NCBI RefSeq assembly: GCF_051045985.1
Contig: NZ_CP157350.1
Span: 1,364,001 to 1,428,000, forward strand
DNA length: 64,000 nucleotides
Direction: 5' to 3'
Origin: Scardovia wiggsiae
GTDB taxonomy: Bacteria > Actinomycetota > Actinomycetes > Actinomycetales > Bifidobacteriaceae
The translations under genes were made by a program, and so were the position numbers. Shown here piece after piece: positions 16,151-25,666 of this stretch (the first letter of the stretch is position 1; each line of letters begins with the position of its first letter). Under the pieces are notes generated by a model. The model was not told the origin of the DNA, ran no database searches, and saw only the letters and a list, made by a program, of their open reading frames with translations.

Positions 16151-17437
16151 ATGATGAAGAACGAAAAGACAGCCAAACTTCCCGCACCGCGTGGTGCGCG
16201 CCCGGGACAGCCCGGCGACCGCTCTGCATTTGGATTTGAGATTTCCACGCAGCTGCCCGGGCACCATGGTCGCACAGGAATGATCCGCACTCCGCACGGC
16301 GATATCCGCACTCCCGCGTTCGTTCCCGTCGCCACTCAGGGTACCATGAAGGCAGTGCTCCCCGAACAGATGGAAGCCCTTGGTGCGCAATGCATGCTGT
16401 CTAATGCTTTCCACCTTTTTGAGCGCCCGGGCGAAGATATCCTTGACGCAGCCGGCGGGCTGAATGAATTCATGCACTGGGACAAGCCTACATACACAGA
16501 TTCCGGCGGTTTCCAGGTGCTCTCCCTCGGAGCCGGCTTCAAGAAGACGCTGGCAATGGATACTGAAGGGAAGAAATCCGACGATGTGATAGCCAAGGGC
16601 AAGAACCGCCTGGCTTTCGTCGATGAGGACGGGGTAACCTTCAAATCCCCGCTTAACGGTGCTCAGAAACGTTTTTCCGCTGAAATCTCTATGCAGATAC
16701 AGCACAAGATCGGCGCAGATATCATGTTTGCTTTTGACGAGCTGACAACGCTGATGAATACCCGGCACTACCAGGAGAAATCAGTCGAACGAACCTTCCG
16801 GTGGGCGAAACGATGCATCGCGGAACACGAGAAACTGACAGCGGAGCGCACCGGTAAACCGTATCAGGCCCTGTTCGGCGTGATCCAGGGGGCGAATTAC
16901 GAGGATCTGCGCAGAAAAGCTGCCTCGCAGATCGGTTCTTTAGGCTTTGACGGTTTCGGGATCGGCGGGGCCATTGAAAAACGCATTATCGGCGATATCT
17001 GCTCATGGATATGCGACGAACTGCCCGAGGGCAAGCCCCGTCATGTCCTCGGCATTGCAGCTGTGGATGACATTTTTGCATGTGTAGAAAACGGCGGGGA
17101 TACGTTCGACTGCGTTGCGCCTGCACGTACAGCCAGAAACGGTGCAGTCTATACGCGCGACGGGCGCTGGAACGTAAAGCGTTCAGCTATGCGCAACGAT
17201 TTCAGGCCGATAGAAGACGGGTGCGACTGCTACACATGCAAAAACTATTCGCGCGCTTACGTCTGCCACCTTCTGCACGCCGGGGAAATGGCCGGCGCAA
17301 CGCTGGCAACGATCCATAATGAAAGGTTTTTTATACGCCTCCTTGATGATATACGCGCTTCAATCGACGGCGGATATTTCACCGAGTTCAAAAATGATAC
17401 CCTCTCACGTTTTTATGCGCACGGGTCAAAGGGATAA
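16151..17437 (+). CDS. tgt: tRNA-guanine transglycosylase
   Basis: 428 residues. Exchanges guanine-34 for a queuine-type base in tRNAs with GUN anticodons. YTDSGGFQVLSLG holds the base-recognition Asp; FDCVAPARTARNG holds the nucleophilic Asp; the zinc site is CDCYTCKNYSRAYVCHLLHAGE-type (CxCxxC near residues 358-363 plus His near 389). Residues 1-45 are a longer, low-complexity start than usual, and no clear Shine-Dalgarno lies before the ATG at 16151, so initiation could be leaderless or slightly internal. Length and motifs are otherwise standard. tRNA-Leu follows about 100 bases downstream. Confidence 0.96.
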   Translation: MMKNEKTAKLPAPRGARPGQPGDRSAFGFEISTQLPGHHGRTGMIRTPHGDIRTPAFVPVATQGTMKAVLPEQMEALGAQCMLSNAFHLFERPGEDILDAAGGLNEFMHWDKPTYTDSGGFQVLSLGAGFKKTLAMDTEGKKSDDVIAKGKNRLAFVDEDGVTFKSPLNGAQKRFSAEISMQIQHKIGADIMFAFDELTTLMNTRHYQEKSVERTFRWAKRCIAEHEKLTAERTGKPYQALFGVIQGANYEDLRRKAASQIGSLGFDGFGIGGAIEKRIIGDICSWICDELPEGKPRHVLGIAAVDDIFACVENGGDTFDCVAPARTARNGAVYTRDGRWNVKRSAMRNDFRPIEDGCDCYTCKNYSRAYVCHLLHAGEMAGATLATIHNERFFIRLLDDIRASIDGGYFTEFKNDTLSRFYAHGSKG

Positions 17438-17538
17438 GATACAGGCCATGAGAAATAGCTGTCCCGGAAATTGCGCCACGCCAGCCCGGGCACCCATGCA
17501 GGGTCTGGGGTGGGTGCGTGTTAAAGTTTTTCAGGTAC

Positions 17539-17625
<87 letters not shown>

Positions 17626-17698
17626 GTATTTGTATACACCTGATATCCCAGTATCCGTTAAATAAAAGTTTACTAAATAAATAATAAATAAATTAAAT

Positions 17699-17729
17699 GG
17701 ATGCCGGGGAAAATTTCCGGGGCATCCTT
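17699..17729 (-). terminator. Bidirectional terminator between tRNA-Leu and HdeD-like gene
   Basis: GGATGCC pairs with GGCATCC around a CCGG/GGAAA-rich inner stem. On the minus strand it is followed by an A/T-rich run (ATTTAATTTATTT), so it best serves the HdeD-like gene ending at 17800; it may also stop plus-strand transcription from the tRNA. Confidence 0.7.
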
Positions 17730-17799
17730 AGATATCCATTATCAGTTATTATCGGTCAGCCCATTCAGCTGATCCTAATTATTGTACTGTCAGCAGCAT

Positions 17800-18384
17800 T
17801 TAGTCCAGCGACTTCGATATTGCAAAAGCCCGCACTGCTGCAGAGATACCGAGAACAATGAGCGCTATACCCGCAAAGATGATAAAAAACTCCGTGCTCC
17901 ATGCCGGTGATGCCAGAACAACGATACCAGCTATAACCGAGAGCAGCCCATAGAATATGGACCAGCCCGGCGCAAGCTGTGTGGCAGCAGTAGCGAATGA
18001 CATCATACCTTCAATGAGCCATGAGGTCCCAACAAAAATCGTCATATAAACTGCAAGCCATGCACCGGAAATGAACGGTGCCCGAAGGACGGAAATACCC
18101 GCGATCAGCAGAAGTATGCTGAGCAGTATCTGGAGTACCCTCCATCCATCCGATATGCCTTTGATGCGGAATAATGCCACCAGGCGCACAATGGCATCAA
18201 CGATAAAATAGAGGCCAAGGATAACAGCAACAACTGCAAGTGTGTGCCCAGGCCAGGCCAGCAGGCAGACACCCGCCACAATAGCTACGATACTCAGGAT
18301 AATAGTATTCCTGCGGACGACTCTGGCGAGTTCATCAGTAACCGTTTCAAAGAAATCCGGGATATGGTCGAATTGCTGTGACAT
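17800..18384 (-). CDS. HdeD/DUF308 family membrane protein
   Basis: 194 residues with six membrane helices in three pairs, starting MSQQFDHIPDFFETVTDELA. The HdeD pattern is clear: each pair has a GhxLhxxP turn (AGVCLLAWPGHTLAV; AGISVLRAPFISG; AGIVVLASPAWST). The start at 18384 is preferred over an ATG 33 bases upstream because AGAAGGC precedes it. The family is linked to acid and envelope stress in Gram-negatives; its role in actinobacteria is unknown. Confidence 0.85.
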   Translation of the reverse strand: MSQQFDHIPDFFETVTDELARVVRRNTIILSIVAIVAGVCLLAWPGHTLAVVAVILGLYFIVDAIVRLVALFRIKGISDGWRVLQILLSILLLIAGISVLRAPFISGAWLAVYMTIFVGTSWLIEGMMSFATAATQLAPGWSIFYGLLSVIAGIVVLASPAWSTEFFIIFAGIALIVLGISAAVRAFAISKSLD

Positions 18385-18486
18385 ATTTTGCCTTCTTATA
18401 GTCACTAACATAATCACTGATTCGCCGTACCGGCAGGGTATTCAGGCAGGGCCTTCAGCATACGGCTGCCGGTATTGCCAGCAGTA

Positions 18487-20775
18487 TCAGTATACTTTGG
18501 TGCTGTCGACCTGCCTTGTGAACCATGTTGTCATCAGGATAAACGGCCTGCGCAGGATAACACCTATAAACAGGGCAGCAACCGCAAAAATAGACAGCTG
18601 GGCCATATATATTCCGTAATTCGCGAGGTAGGGGCCTGCTATCGCTTCCCTCATCGCATTGATAGCATAGGGGAAGGGAAACAGCGGGTAGATCACTTGG
18701 AACGGTTCAGGGAGCATCTGTATAGGGAATGTCCCTCCGGTACCGGCAACCTGCATGACAAGAAGGACTACAGCTATAGCTTTGCCCGCTGCACCGAATG
18801 CCACAGTAAGCGCATACATAAGGCTGGAAAAGACGAATGCGCACAGCCATCCCGCTACAAAGAACTGCCACGGTTTTTCACACTGTATTTTCAGGAACCA
18901 CAGGTCCCCCATGCATATCAGTGTTGCCTGGGCGAGGGCAAGAAGCATGAATATTATATAGCGTCCGAAATATTCTTCGTTCAGATGCAGCCCAAGGAAA
19001 CGCATATTCCCCGGCGTTTCAGCCCGCAGCGGTTTACCGCCCACCAGTACAGGCACTTCTTTCAGTTTCAGGGCAGCAGCCTTCCCCTCATCAGAGATTT
19101 TTGCCTCCATCATTGCCACCAATATGACGCTTCCAACCCAGATAGCCAGGACTGTATAGAACGGGGCCATCTGTGAGCCGTAATTCTCCATAGGGTATAC
19201 GGCATGGCGCTCAAGCCCTACCGGCTGTGCGAGAAGGCTGGCGAGCAGGGATGCATCAATATTCTTACTTGAGCCGAGCTGCGAAAGAAGCCCCTTGACC
19301 CCTGTATTGGCTATTTTTGCTGTAAAGGCGCGCAGCCTGGCCGCAGTCCTGCTGAGATTGTCCGCACCAGAATCCAGCGATTTACGGATATCTGCAATGC
19401 TTGCTGATGTTGCAGAGCTGAAGTTTGAAATATCCGATGTCACGCCGGACATATCGGCATTGATCGAATCAAGGCCTGAGAAAACCCTGGAAACAGAGCC
19501 GGACAGCTGGTCCAGCTGCGGCCTGACAGTATCGTTGAAATCTTTTTTTGCGCGGCGGACAGAGGAGATAATGTCTGCTATCTGCTTTTTCACCCGGGCG
19601 CGCTGCGTGCTGACAACCGAATCTGCAGTGGTGAGTGCTGTACCTGTATCGCTGAGGGCCTTAGCCAGGTCCGTATGGTCCCGGGCCACAGATTTAAGCT
19701 GCGATACCTGGGCGTCAAGCACGCCCGTCATCTGGGAACGTGCTGCAGCGCTCAGGGATGCATCAGATGCTATTGAATCGCGTAGCCTCTGGAGTGAATC
19801 CGCAGCAGCAGTATATTTGCCGGCCTGGTCCCGTACCGCAGCAGACAGCGAGTCCAGGTCCGATCTCCACGTCCCTGTCCTGCCCGAGACCCCGTCCATA
19901 AGCGTATCAACCTGGCTGCTTAACGACGACAGGCTTTTCTCGCTGGAATCCAAAGCCTTTTCCATAGCAGATCGAGAAGTGTTCAGAGCTGATCTCAAAG
20001 ATTTTGCGGATGCCGCTGTGTTTTTCAGTGCATCTTTCAGGGATGATGCCCCCTGCCCGGTCTGCTTCATAAGGTCCTGGGCAGACTTGATAAGGTCTGC
20101 AGAGCTGCCCAGCAGACCGGAATATGCTGCCATCTGGTTTGATGCTGAGTCCAGGCCGTCCGCCATAGAATTCAGATTATTGACAGCGTTCGTGACGTAC
20201 GAATCAAGGTTCCCGTTACTGGAATATCTGGATAGCGAACCTGCCAGGTCCAGCGCAATATTTGCCAGTGTTTTTGTGAATGTGGAATCTATCTGCGCAA
20301 CGATGGAATCCGCCCCTTTATCTGTTATATGGGGCGCGATCGCATTCGATTTTTCATTGATGTAATAAGTCAGTTTTGCCCGCGTGGCATGGGGCGAGAA
20401 GAGGGTCATCATATCTTTGCTGAAAGACCCGGGGATGATGATCGCCGCATAGAATTTCCCTGATTTTACGCCGTCTATCACGTCTTTTTCGTTTTCAAAC
20501 TGCCAGTCTAGCTGTTTATTCGTGCGCAAGGCGGCTTCAATAGTGTTGCCCGCATTCACAGTGACGGGGATAAGGTCAGACTTATACCCTTTATCGGAAT
20601 TGGCGACTGCCACCTTGAGGTTTCTGGTATTCCCGTAGGGGTCCCAGCTGGCCGCAATATTGAACCATGCGTACATGGCAGGGACGATCACCAGCCCCAT
20701 GAGCACCACTATACCGATAACATTTTTAGTAGCGTTGCGCAGGTCACGTACAAATATCCGCCAGATATGTTTCAT
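18487..20775 (-). CDS. YhgE/Pip family membrane protein 1
   Basis: 762 residues. Family start WRIFVRDLRNATKNVIG followed by a membrane helix and WFNIAASWDPYGNTRNLKVA; a long extracytoplasmic helical region (about residues 180-520, Ser/Ala/Asp/Leu-rich coiled coil); then five or six membrane helices in the last 230 residues. This is the YhgE/Pip architecture (phage infection protein; also ABC-2 type permease-like). T7SSb component EsaA/YueB shares the Pip domain, so these two proteins might supply that function, but they sit 8 kb from essC and such proteins are common elsewhere. It starts inside the stop of the upstream homologue (ATGA). Confidence 0.85.
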   Translation of the reverse strand: MKHIWRIFVRDLRNATKNVIGIVVLMGLVIVPAMYAWFNIAASWDPYGNTRNLKVAVANSDKGYKSDLIPVTVNAGNTIEAALRTNKQLDWQFENEKDVIDGVKSGKFYAAIIIPGSFSKDMMTLFSPHATRAKLTYYINEKSNAIAPHITDKGADSIVAQIDSTFTKTLANIALDLAGSLSRYSSNGNLDSYVTNAVNNLNSMADGLDSASNQMAAYSGLLGSSADLIKSAQDLMKQTGQGASSLKDALKNTAASAKSLRSALNTSRSAMEKALDSSEKSLSSLSSQVDTLMDGVSGRTGTWRSDLDSLSAAVRDQAGKYTAAADSLQRLRDSIASDASLSAAARSQMTGVLDAQVSQLKSVARDHTDLAKALSDTGTALTTADSVVSTQRARVKKQIADIISSVRRAKKDFNDTVRPQLDQLSGSVSRVFSGLDSINADMSGVTSDISNFSSATSASIADIRKSLDSGADNLSRTAARLRAFTAKIANTGVKGLLSQLGSSKNIDASLLASLLAQPVGLERHAVYPMENYGSQMAPFYTVLAIWVGSVILVAMMEAKISDEGKAAALKLKEVPVLVGGKPLRAETPGNMRFLGLHLNEEYFGRYIIFMLLALAQATLICMGDLWFLKIQCEKPWQFFVAGWLCAFVFSSLMYALTVAFGAAGKAIAVVLLVMQVAGTGGTFPIQMLPEPFQVIYPLFPFPYAINAMREAIAGPYLANYGIYMAQLSIFAVAALFIGVILRRPFILMTTWFTRQVDSTKVY

Positions 20776-23459
20776 GAGCGGCCTCCTTTCCCCTTGCCTG
20801 CGCCGCCTTCTGCGGCTGGCCCGGCAGCTCCGGATCCGTTACTGCCGGTACCGCCGCCCGTATCCCTTTCAGTATTATCAGCACCGTCCTGCGCATCCGG
20901 ACTGTCATCCGCAAAGAACCAGCGCCTGCGTATATGGTCAAGCACGCTGGTCCGCATACGTTCGCCGGTCATCTCCGACAGCCCCAGCTCACGGGTATAT
21001 GATTCGCGCATATATTCAAGGATTATCAGGAACATATCTATGACGATGATGGAAACTATCCATGCTATAAGGAAACCTATTTTTACAGGCACAACGAACA
21101 TAAGGATCAGGAAAATAACAGGTATGATGATTATGGAAGCGATACCGCCCGCTATAAGGCGGGGATATACCCGCAGGAATGCCTGGGACCTCTTCCGTAT
21201 CCGTTCCTTATATCCGGCACTGTCCAAAAGGTTCTGCAGTATATTGGACAGCCTGAACCTGGAATTCGTCAGGTTATTCTTTTCTGCAATAAACAGGTCA
21301 GTCTCACCCAGGCGCCTGTCAAATAAAGCATTAAGATTCAGCATATACGGGCGCACATAGATGCCTACAAGGAACGCACCAATAATAAACGGGAGAAGCA
21401 TCGCAAGATTGTGCCAATATGAGGCTTTATACAGGCCTCCGATGGTTTCCCGCATCGCGTTGATCCCGTACGTGAAGGGGAGCCACGGCTCAATATTGCG
21501 GAAAAACTTGGGCATCAGCTCAATGGGGTATGTCCCTGAAGAGCCCGGTATCTGCACAATCACTAAAAGTACGCCGATCGCTTTGCCAATATGCTTGAAC
21601 GTTGTTGACAATGCATAAATGATACTGACATAAGTAAAGGAAAGGAACACGCCGGCCAGGATGAACAGCGCAGGGTCCTTGCACTGGATGCCCATAAGCA
21701 GGTCGCCGGCAGTCGTGATCAGCCCCTGGAACAGGCCGATCCCCAGGAATATGAGGAAACGGCCCATATAGGCGTCCCTTGCCCCGAACTTTTTCAATCC
21801 TTCGCGGTCAACTTCAATTTTGATGATTGCAATAAGGATAAAACCGCCGACCCACAATGCAAGATTGGTATAAAACGGCGCGATCGCAGACCCGTAATTC
21901 GATATAGGGTACACGGCCTTTGTTTCCAGGGAGACAGGCGACGAAATAAAGGTGCTGATCTCCTGGGGGTCAAGGGATATGTTCCGGAGCTCACGCCAGA
22001 TACGGGAGCTGTCAAGCGCAACGAGATCCGTGCGGATCTTATCAAGCTGATGCGCGGCCTTACCTAGCGAGCCTGAAGTGGTGGAAAGCGTTGCGGAAGT
22101 CTGGCCTATAAGCCCGTCAAGCTGGGAAAGTATATGCCTGGTCTGGGAAATATTGGAGCTGAGGGCGATAAGCGTCCCATCCGCAGACGATACCAAAGTT
22201 TCAAGCGACCCCAATGTTGCAGAGAATGTTGCAGAAAGGTTCCCGTTCAGCTGGCTGTTTGCAGTATTGAGAAGGTTCGCACCGCTGCTTGCCCCGTTAG
22301 ATAGTGCTGACCCCATATTATTGGCTGCCGTCTGGGCGCTGCTGAGTGCTGAGCGGGATGCAGAAGTAAAACTCTGCAGCTCAGCGCGCTGGGCATTCGC
22401 CCGGTCACGCAGTGTGCTGATCTGCGCCTCCATAGCCTTATATGTATCAGACCCTCGCGGTATACCCGAATTTTCCAGTGCATTGCCCAGCTGCGACACG
22501 ATGCTGTCATTGAGGGAGACTATCAGGCTGAGCTTTGCCTGCACGTCATTCGCACTTACAGAAACATCCGTAAGAGCCTGGTCGATCGTTGACGCGGCAT
22601 TCCCTGCCTGCATCGACAGCAGAGACAGGTTGGATGCCCCATTGGACAGCAGCAGGCTGGCTGACGAATTGAATTTGTCTGCGCTTTTCCTTGTAGATGA
22701 TATGAGTTTCTGCGTATTTTTAAGGGACCTCCGCATATCTTCCACTGATGAGCCAAGGCCGCTGAGCGTTTTATCCACAGCCTTAAGGGAAGTTTTCGAC
22801 CCTTTCAGCGACGCAACCAGGCCGTCTATCGATTTCCTCGTTGATTCTATATTTTTCAGCGCATCTTCAGTAGAAGAGACTGCATCGTCGCGCGTTGAGG
22901 CAAGACCGTTATCAATATCGGTACGGGCCTTCCGCAGCTGGGCAACAACGGCTTTGCTGACCTGCCGCGTAAATTCAGTGCTGATCTTCCCCTCAACTGT
23001 TGAAGCACCGATATCAGTAACCTTAGGGGCAATAGGGTTCAGTTTTTCGTTCACATAATACTGGAGCTGCGGACGTCTGCCTGAGCCTTCAAGCGCACCC
23101 ACAAGATGGGAGCTGAAGTCCCTGGGTACTATGAGTGCAGCATAATACCTGCCGGAAGCAACCCCTTCCCTGGCCACGTCGCTGGAAACGAACTGCCACC
23201 CCAGGGAATGGCTGCTTTTCAGCTGTTCCATCAGCTGTTTGCCGATATTGACATTCCCCGTCAGGGAACTGTACGACCCGGCATCTTCATTGGCTACAGC
23301 GACATGGAGGTTCCCGGAGCTGGAATACGGATCCCAGTTGGCAGCTATGTTCGCCCATGCATACAGCCCGGGCAGGAAAGCGATAGCGATAGTAACAATG
23401 AGGGCAACAGGGTTGCGCAGGACACGCTTAGCGTCGCGCACAAAAATACGCCATGCCAT
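20772..23459 (-). CDS. YhgE/Pip family membrane protein 2
   Basis: 895 residues, first gene of a two-gene operon. N-terminus MAWRIFVRDAKRVLRNPVAL, helix, then WANIAANWDPYSSSGNLHVA; a large extracytoplasmic coiled-coil region (about 190-500); C-terminal membrane helices; plus a cytoplasmic C-terminal extension (about residues 700-895) with two further helices and an acidic, Gly-rich tail not found in the partner. TTGGAGG precedes the start. The pair probably forms a heteromeric envelope complex. The upstream region (23460-23560) has nested AGTACT palindromes that could bind a repressor. Confidence 0.85.
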   Translation of the reverse strand: MAWRIFVRDAKRVLRNPVALIVTIAIAFLPGLYAWANIAANWDPYSSSGNLHVAVANEDAGSYSSLTGNVNIGKQLMEQLKSSHSLGWQFVSSDVAREGVASGRYYAALIVPRDFSSHLVGALEGSGRRPQLQYYVNEKLNPIAPKVTDIGASTVEGKISTEFTRQVSKAVVAQLRKARTDIDNGLASTRDDAVSSTEDALKNIESTRKSIDGLVASLKGSKTSLKAVDKTLSGLGSSVEDMRRSLKNTQKLISSTRKSADKFNSSASLLLSNGASNLSLLSMQAGNAASTIDQALTDVSVSANDVQAKLSLIVSLNDSIVSQLGNALENSGIPRGSDTYKAMEAQISTLRDRANAQRAELQSFTSASRSALSSAQTAANNMGSALSNGASSGANLLNTANSQLNGNLSATFSATLGSLETLVSSADGTLIALSSNISQTRHILSQLDGLIGQTSATLSTTSGSLGKAAHQLDKIRTDLVALDSSRIWRELRNISLDPQEISTFISSPVSLETKAVYPISNYGSAIAPFYTNLALWVGGFILIAIIKIEVDREGLKKFGARDAYMGRFLIFLGIGLFQGLITTAGDLLMGIQCKDPALFILAGVFLSFTYVSIIYALSTTFKHIGKAIGVLLVIVQIPGSSGTYPIELMPKFFRNIEPWLPFTYGINAMRETIGGLYKASYWHNLAMLLPFIIGAFLVGIYVRPYMLNLNALFDRRLGETDLFIAEKNNLTNSRFRLSNILQNLLDSAGYKERIRKRSQAFLRVYPRLIAGGIASIIIIPVIFLILMFVVPVKIGFLIAWIVSIIVIDMFLIILEYMRESYTRELGLSEMTGERMRTSVLDHIRRRWFFADDSPDAQDGADNTERDTGGGTGSNGSGAAGPAAEGGAGKGKGGRS

Positions 23460-23631
23460 ACTTTAGCCTCCAATAGCCCTTAAACAGCACTAAGTACTAT
23501 CTGCTTCCGTTTTATAACCGTAAATACTTAACTATAGTACGGGCATTGATATCTTTATGCCGTGCCATGCACCGGGCTCCCCCGGAAACCCCATATAAAG
23601 GCTGCCGGGCAGAAGGTATCCCACATGCCTG

Positions 23632-23660
23632 TTGACAGAATTCTGTTTCCATCTTATACT
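23632..23660 (+). promoter_or_regulatory. Near-consensus sigma-70 promoter of the toxin-antitoxin operon
   Basis: TTGACA (23632-23637), 17 bases, then TATACT (23655-23660), about 50 bases before the antitoxin start. An A/T-rich stretch with imperfect repeats (TATTATAATGAATATATTAATG) follows, a likely site for autorepression by the antitoxin. Confidence 0.8.
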
Positions 23661-23711
23661 GAGGGTACTTATTATTATAATGAATATATTAATGTAAAAA
23701 AGGACAGACCG

Positions 23712-24020
23712 ATGGATACAGCAACCCTTATTGATAACATCGTCCCTATCAGCACTTTCAATCAGGGAGGCGCAAGCAAAGCATTCGCGCGCGTTTCAGA
23801 CGGATCGCCGGTAATTGTTCTTAAAAATAACAAACCCAGTGCAATTATTATTAGCCCTGAAGATTTTAAAAAATACGATGAGGCAATGGAAGACCTCGGG
23901 CTCCTTCAGCTTGCACAGGAGCGCCTGAGCGGCTCCCACCATGGGCTTCTTGATCCCAGCGACGTATGGGGAGAAAACTATACGCCCGTTGACGATGGCT
24001 ACGAGGCAGACTTCGAATGA
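23712..24020 (+). CDS. Phd/YefM-type antitoxin
   Basis: 102 residues. Start at the ATG at 23712 with AAGGACAGACC upstream; the longer frame has no support. The N-terminal half (IVPISTFNQGGASKAFARVSDGSPVIVLKNNKPSAIIISPEDF) is the Phd/YefM DNA-binding fold; the C-terminal half is acidic (DPSDVWGENYTPVDDGYEADFE) and should wrap the toxin. It overlaps the toxin start by four bases (ATGA). Confidence 0.85.
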   Translation: MDTATLIDNIVPISTFNQGGASKAFARVSDGSPVIVLKNNKPSAIIISPEDFKKYDEAMEDLGLLQLAQERLSGSHHGLLDPSDVWGENYTPVDDGYEADFE

Positions 24021-24367
24021 TCCGGTGGACTGAAAAATGGCTCCCCGAGGCCCGGGACGACATGAAGAAACTCGGCGAACCCCGTAAATCACACGTCTAC
24101 AGGGCAATCAAAAAAGTCAGGGCCAATCCGCTGCCCCAGAGTGAGGGCGGTTATGGAAAACCGCTGGGAAACAGATCTGGCAATAACCTTACAGGCCTTC
24201 TTAAAGTCAAACTACGCAAAGATGGGATACGGATCGCCTATCGCCTGGAACGGGTACAGCATCAAATGCTGATAATCATCGTAGGGGTCCGCGATGAAAA
24301 TGAGGTATATAACATGGCAGCACAGCGCACTGCAACACGCCGCCCTTCTTCTCCGGACAACGGCTGA
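24017..24367 (+). CDS. RelE/ParE-family toxin
   Basis: 116 residues: KWLPEARDDMKKL, then a helix KSHVYRAIKKVRANPLP, then strands LLKVKLRKDGIRIAYRLERV and MLIIIVGVRDENEVYNMA, the order of RelE/ParE toxins, where the RxxYR strand is typical. It could be a ribosome-dependent nuclease or a gyrase inhibitor; the sequence does not decide. The polar tail after residue 98 looks disordered. It is translated with the antitoxin. Confidence 0.82.
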   Translation: MIRWTEKWLPEARDDMKKLGEPRKSHVYRAIKKVRANPLPQSEGGYGKPLGNRSGNNLTGLLKVKLRKDGIRIAYRLERVQHQMLIIIVGVRDENEVYNMAAQRTATRRPSSPDNG

Positions 24368-24456
24368 ATACTGCCTGTCCAGCTGGTATAAAGGTGTTAT
24401 ACAGCTAATTTACCTGTTACGCTTTATAATCCTCATTCATGGTGTAGAATAAATAT

Positions 24457-25581
24457 ATGGTTTCAACGATGATAAACCTCAAGAATGTGCACATCCTTAG
24501 TGAAAACGATTATGCCCGCACCATGGAACACATTGTCCTGCCCGCACTTGCGCAGGTCCGTACAGAGGGGTGGATGGAACCCGCAACGCACAAGGATCTC
24601 CGTGAGCTGCCCATACCGGACGGGTCGCATAACGGGATGCTGCATTACGTTTCATATACCCACAGCAAAAGTGCGGAAGATAAAACCCCGCCGCAGCAGG
24701 AACAGCACGCACGACAGACGCGGCAGACAGAGGACGGAAGCAGGCAGCGGGACGGCAGGCCCGGCATTGTTATTTCACATGGTATTACCGGGATCATCGG
24801 CCACTATGCCGAGCTGTCCTACTACTTTTTCCAGGCGGGTTTTGATGTATGGATAATGGAGCACCGCGGGCATGGGCTTTCACCGCACGATGTTTCAGAT
24901 CCGTCCGTTGTCTGGATAGACGACTGGCGCAGATACGTCCTTGACCTCGCAAAATTCACCAGAGAGGTCGTACAGCCGCACACTGCAGGGGCACTGGGGC
25001 TCTTTGCCCATTCTATGGGCGGAGGGATCGGCATCAGCCTGGCGCAGCAATACCCGGAACTGTTCAGCAGGATAGTGCTCAGCTCCCCCATGGTCATGCC
25101 CCAGACCGCAGGTTTCCCGGCACCCCTTGCACGCGCGGCAGCCGGGGTTATCTGCATGATGGGCAAAGGGAAAAACCGCATATTTACTCAAAAACCTTTC
25201 AGCCCTGTGCTTGACGCGGAAAGTGTACGCGGAAAATCGCCTGCCCGCGCGCAATGGGGTTTTGACGCACGCCTCGCAGATGTTCACTATCAGACAAGCG
25301 CACCGGCATACCAGTGGCTTGCGGAAGCTTTCGCCTTAAGCAGGTCGGCCCTTGAACTCGAAAACTGTGCACGCATACAGGCTCCCATCCTGCTGTTCAA
25401 GGCAGAAAATGATACTTCTGTGCGCCTGGATGCAATCGAAGATTTTGTCGACACAGTGCTCAGCACCGATGGGGATATTGAAAGGGTACTCGTCCCACAC
25501 GCCCCGCATACGCTGAACGAATGCCATAACGATATTTTTGCACCTTTCGTTGAGAAAACCCTGGAATTTCTGAGCGTATAA
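24457..25581 (+). CDS. Alpha/beta hydrolase (lysophospholipase/monoacylglycerol lipase-like)
   Basis: 374 residues, cytosolic. HGITG oxyanion loop, EHRGHGLSPHD strand turn, nucleophile elbow FAHSMGGG (Ser near residue 188), acid ENDTSV and final His in PHAPHTLNE, as in monoacylglycerol-lipase-like hydrolases (Hydrolase_4). An unusual Gln/Arg-rich insert (about residues 72-100, PPQQEQHARQTRQTEDGSRQ) sits before the first core strand. No Shine-Dalgarno is evident before the ATG at 24457. Substrate unknown. Confidence 0.85.
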   Translation: MVSTMINLKNVHILSENDYARTMEHIVLPALAQVRTEGWMEPATHKDLRELPIPDGSHNGMLHYVSYTHSKSAEDKTPPQQEQHARQTRQTEDGSRQRDGRPGIVISHGITGIIGHYAELSYYFFQAGFDVWIMEHRGHGLSPHDVSDPSVVWIDDWRRYVLDLAKFTREVVQPHTAGALGLFAHSMGGGIGISLAQQYPELFSRIVLSSPMVMPQTAGFPAPLARAAAGVICMMGKGKNRIFTQKPFSPVLDAESVRGKSPARAQWGFDARLADVHYQTSAPAYQWLAEAFALSRSALELENCARIQAPILLFKAENDTSVRLDAIEDFVDTVLSTDGDIERVLVPHAPHTLNECHNDIFAPFVEKTLEFLSV

Positions 25582-25600
25582 CGCGTGCAGAGTGTTCCCG

Positions 25601-25660
25601 GGATGCGGGGTTGCAGCTGCAGGCGGAACCGGTTCCGTAAGCGCAGCTGCTGCAGCCTGT
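25601..25660 (+). terminator. Palindromic region after the hydrolase gene
   Basis: A perfect palindrome CGGAACCGGTTCCG (25624-25637) lies between two GCAGCTGC copies, so the transcript can form one extended hairpin, followed by CTGTTTTATG. Plausible terminator of the hydrolase gene; the T tract is short. Confidence 0.45.
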
Positions 25661-25666
25661 TTTATG

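Noticed and set aside
19295..20365. 356-codon plus-strand open frame
   Set aside because: Shadow of the Ser/Ala/Asp-rich coiled-coil region of the first YhgE/Pip gene.
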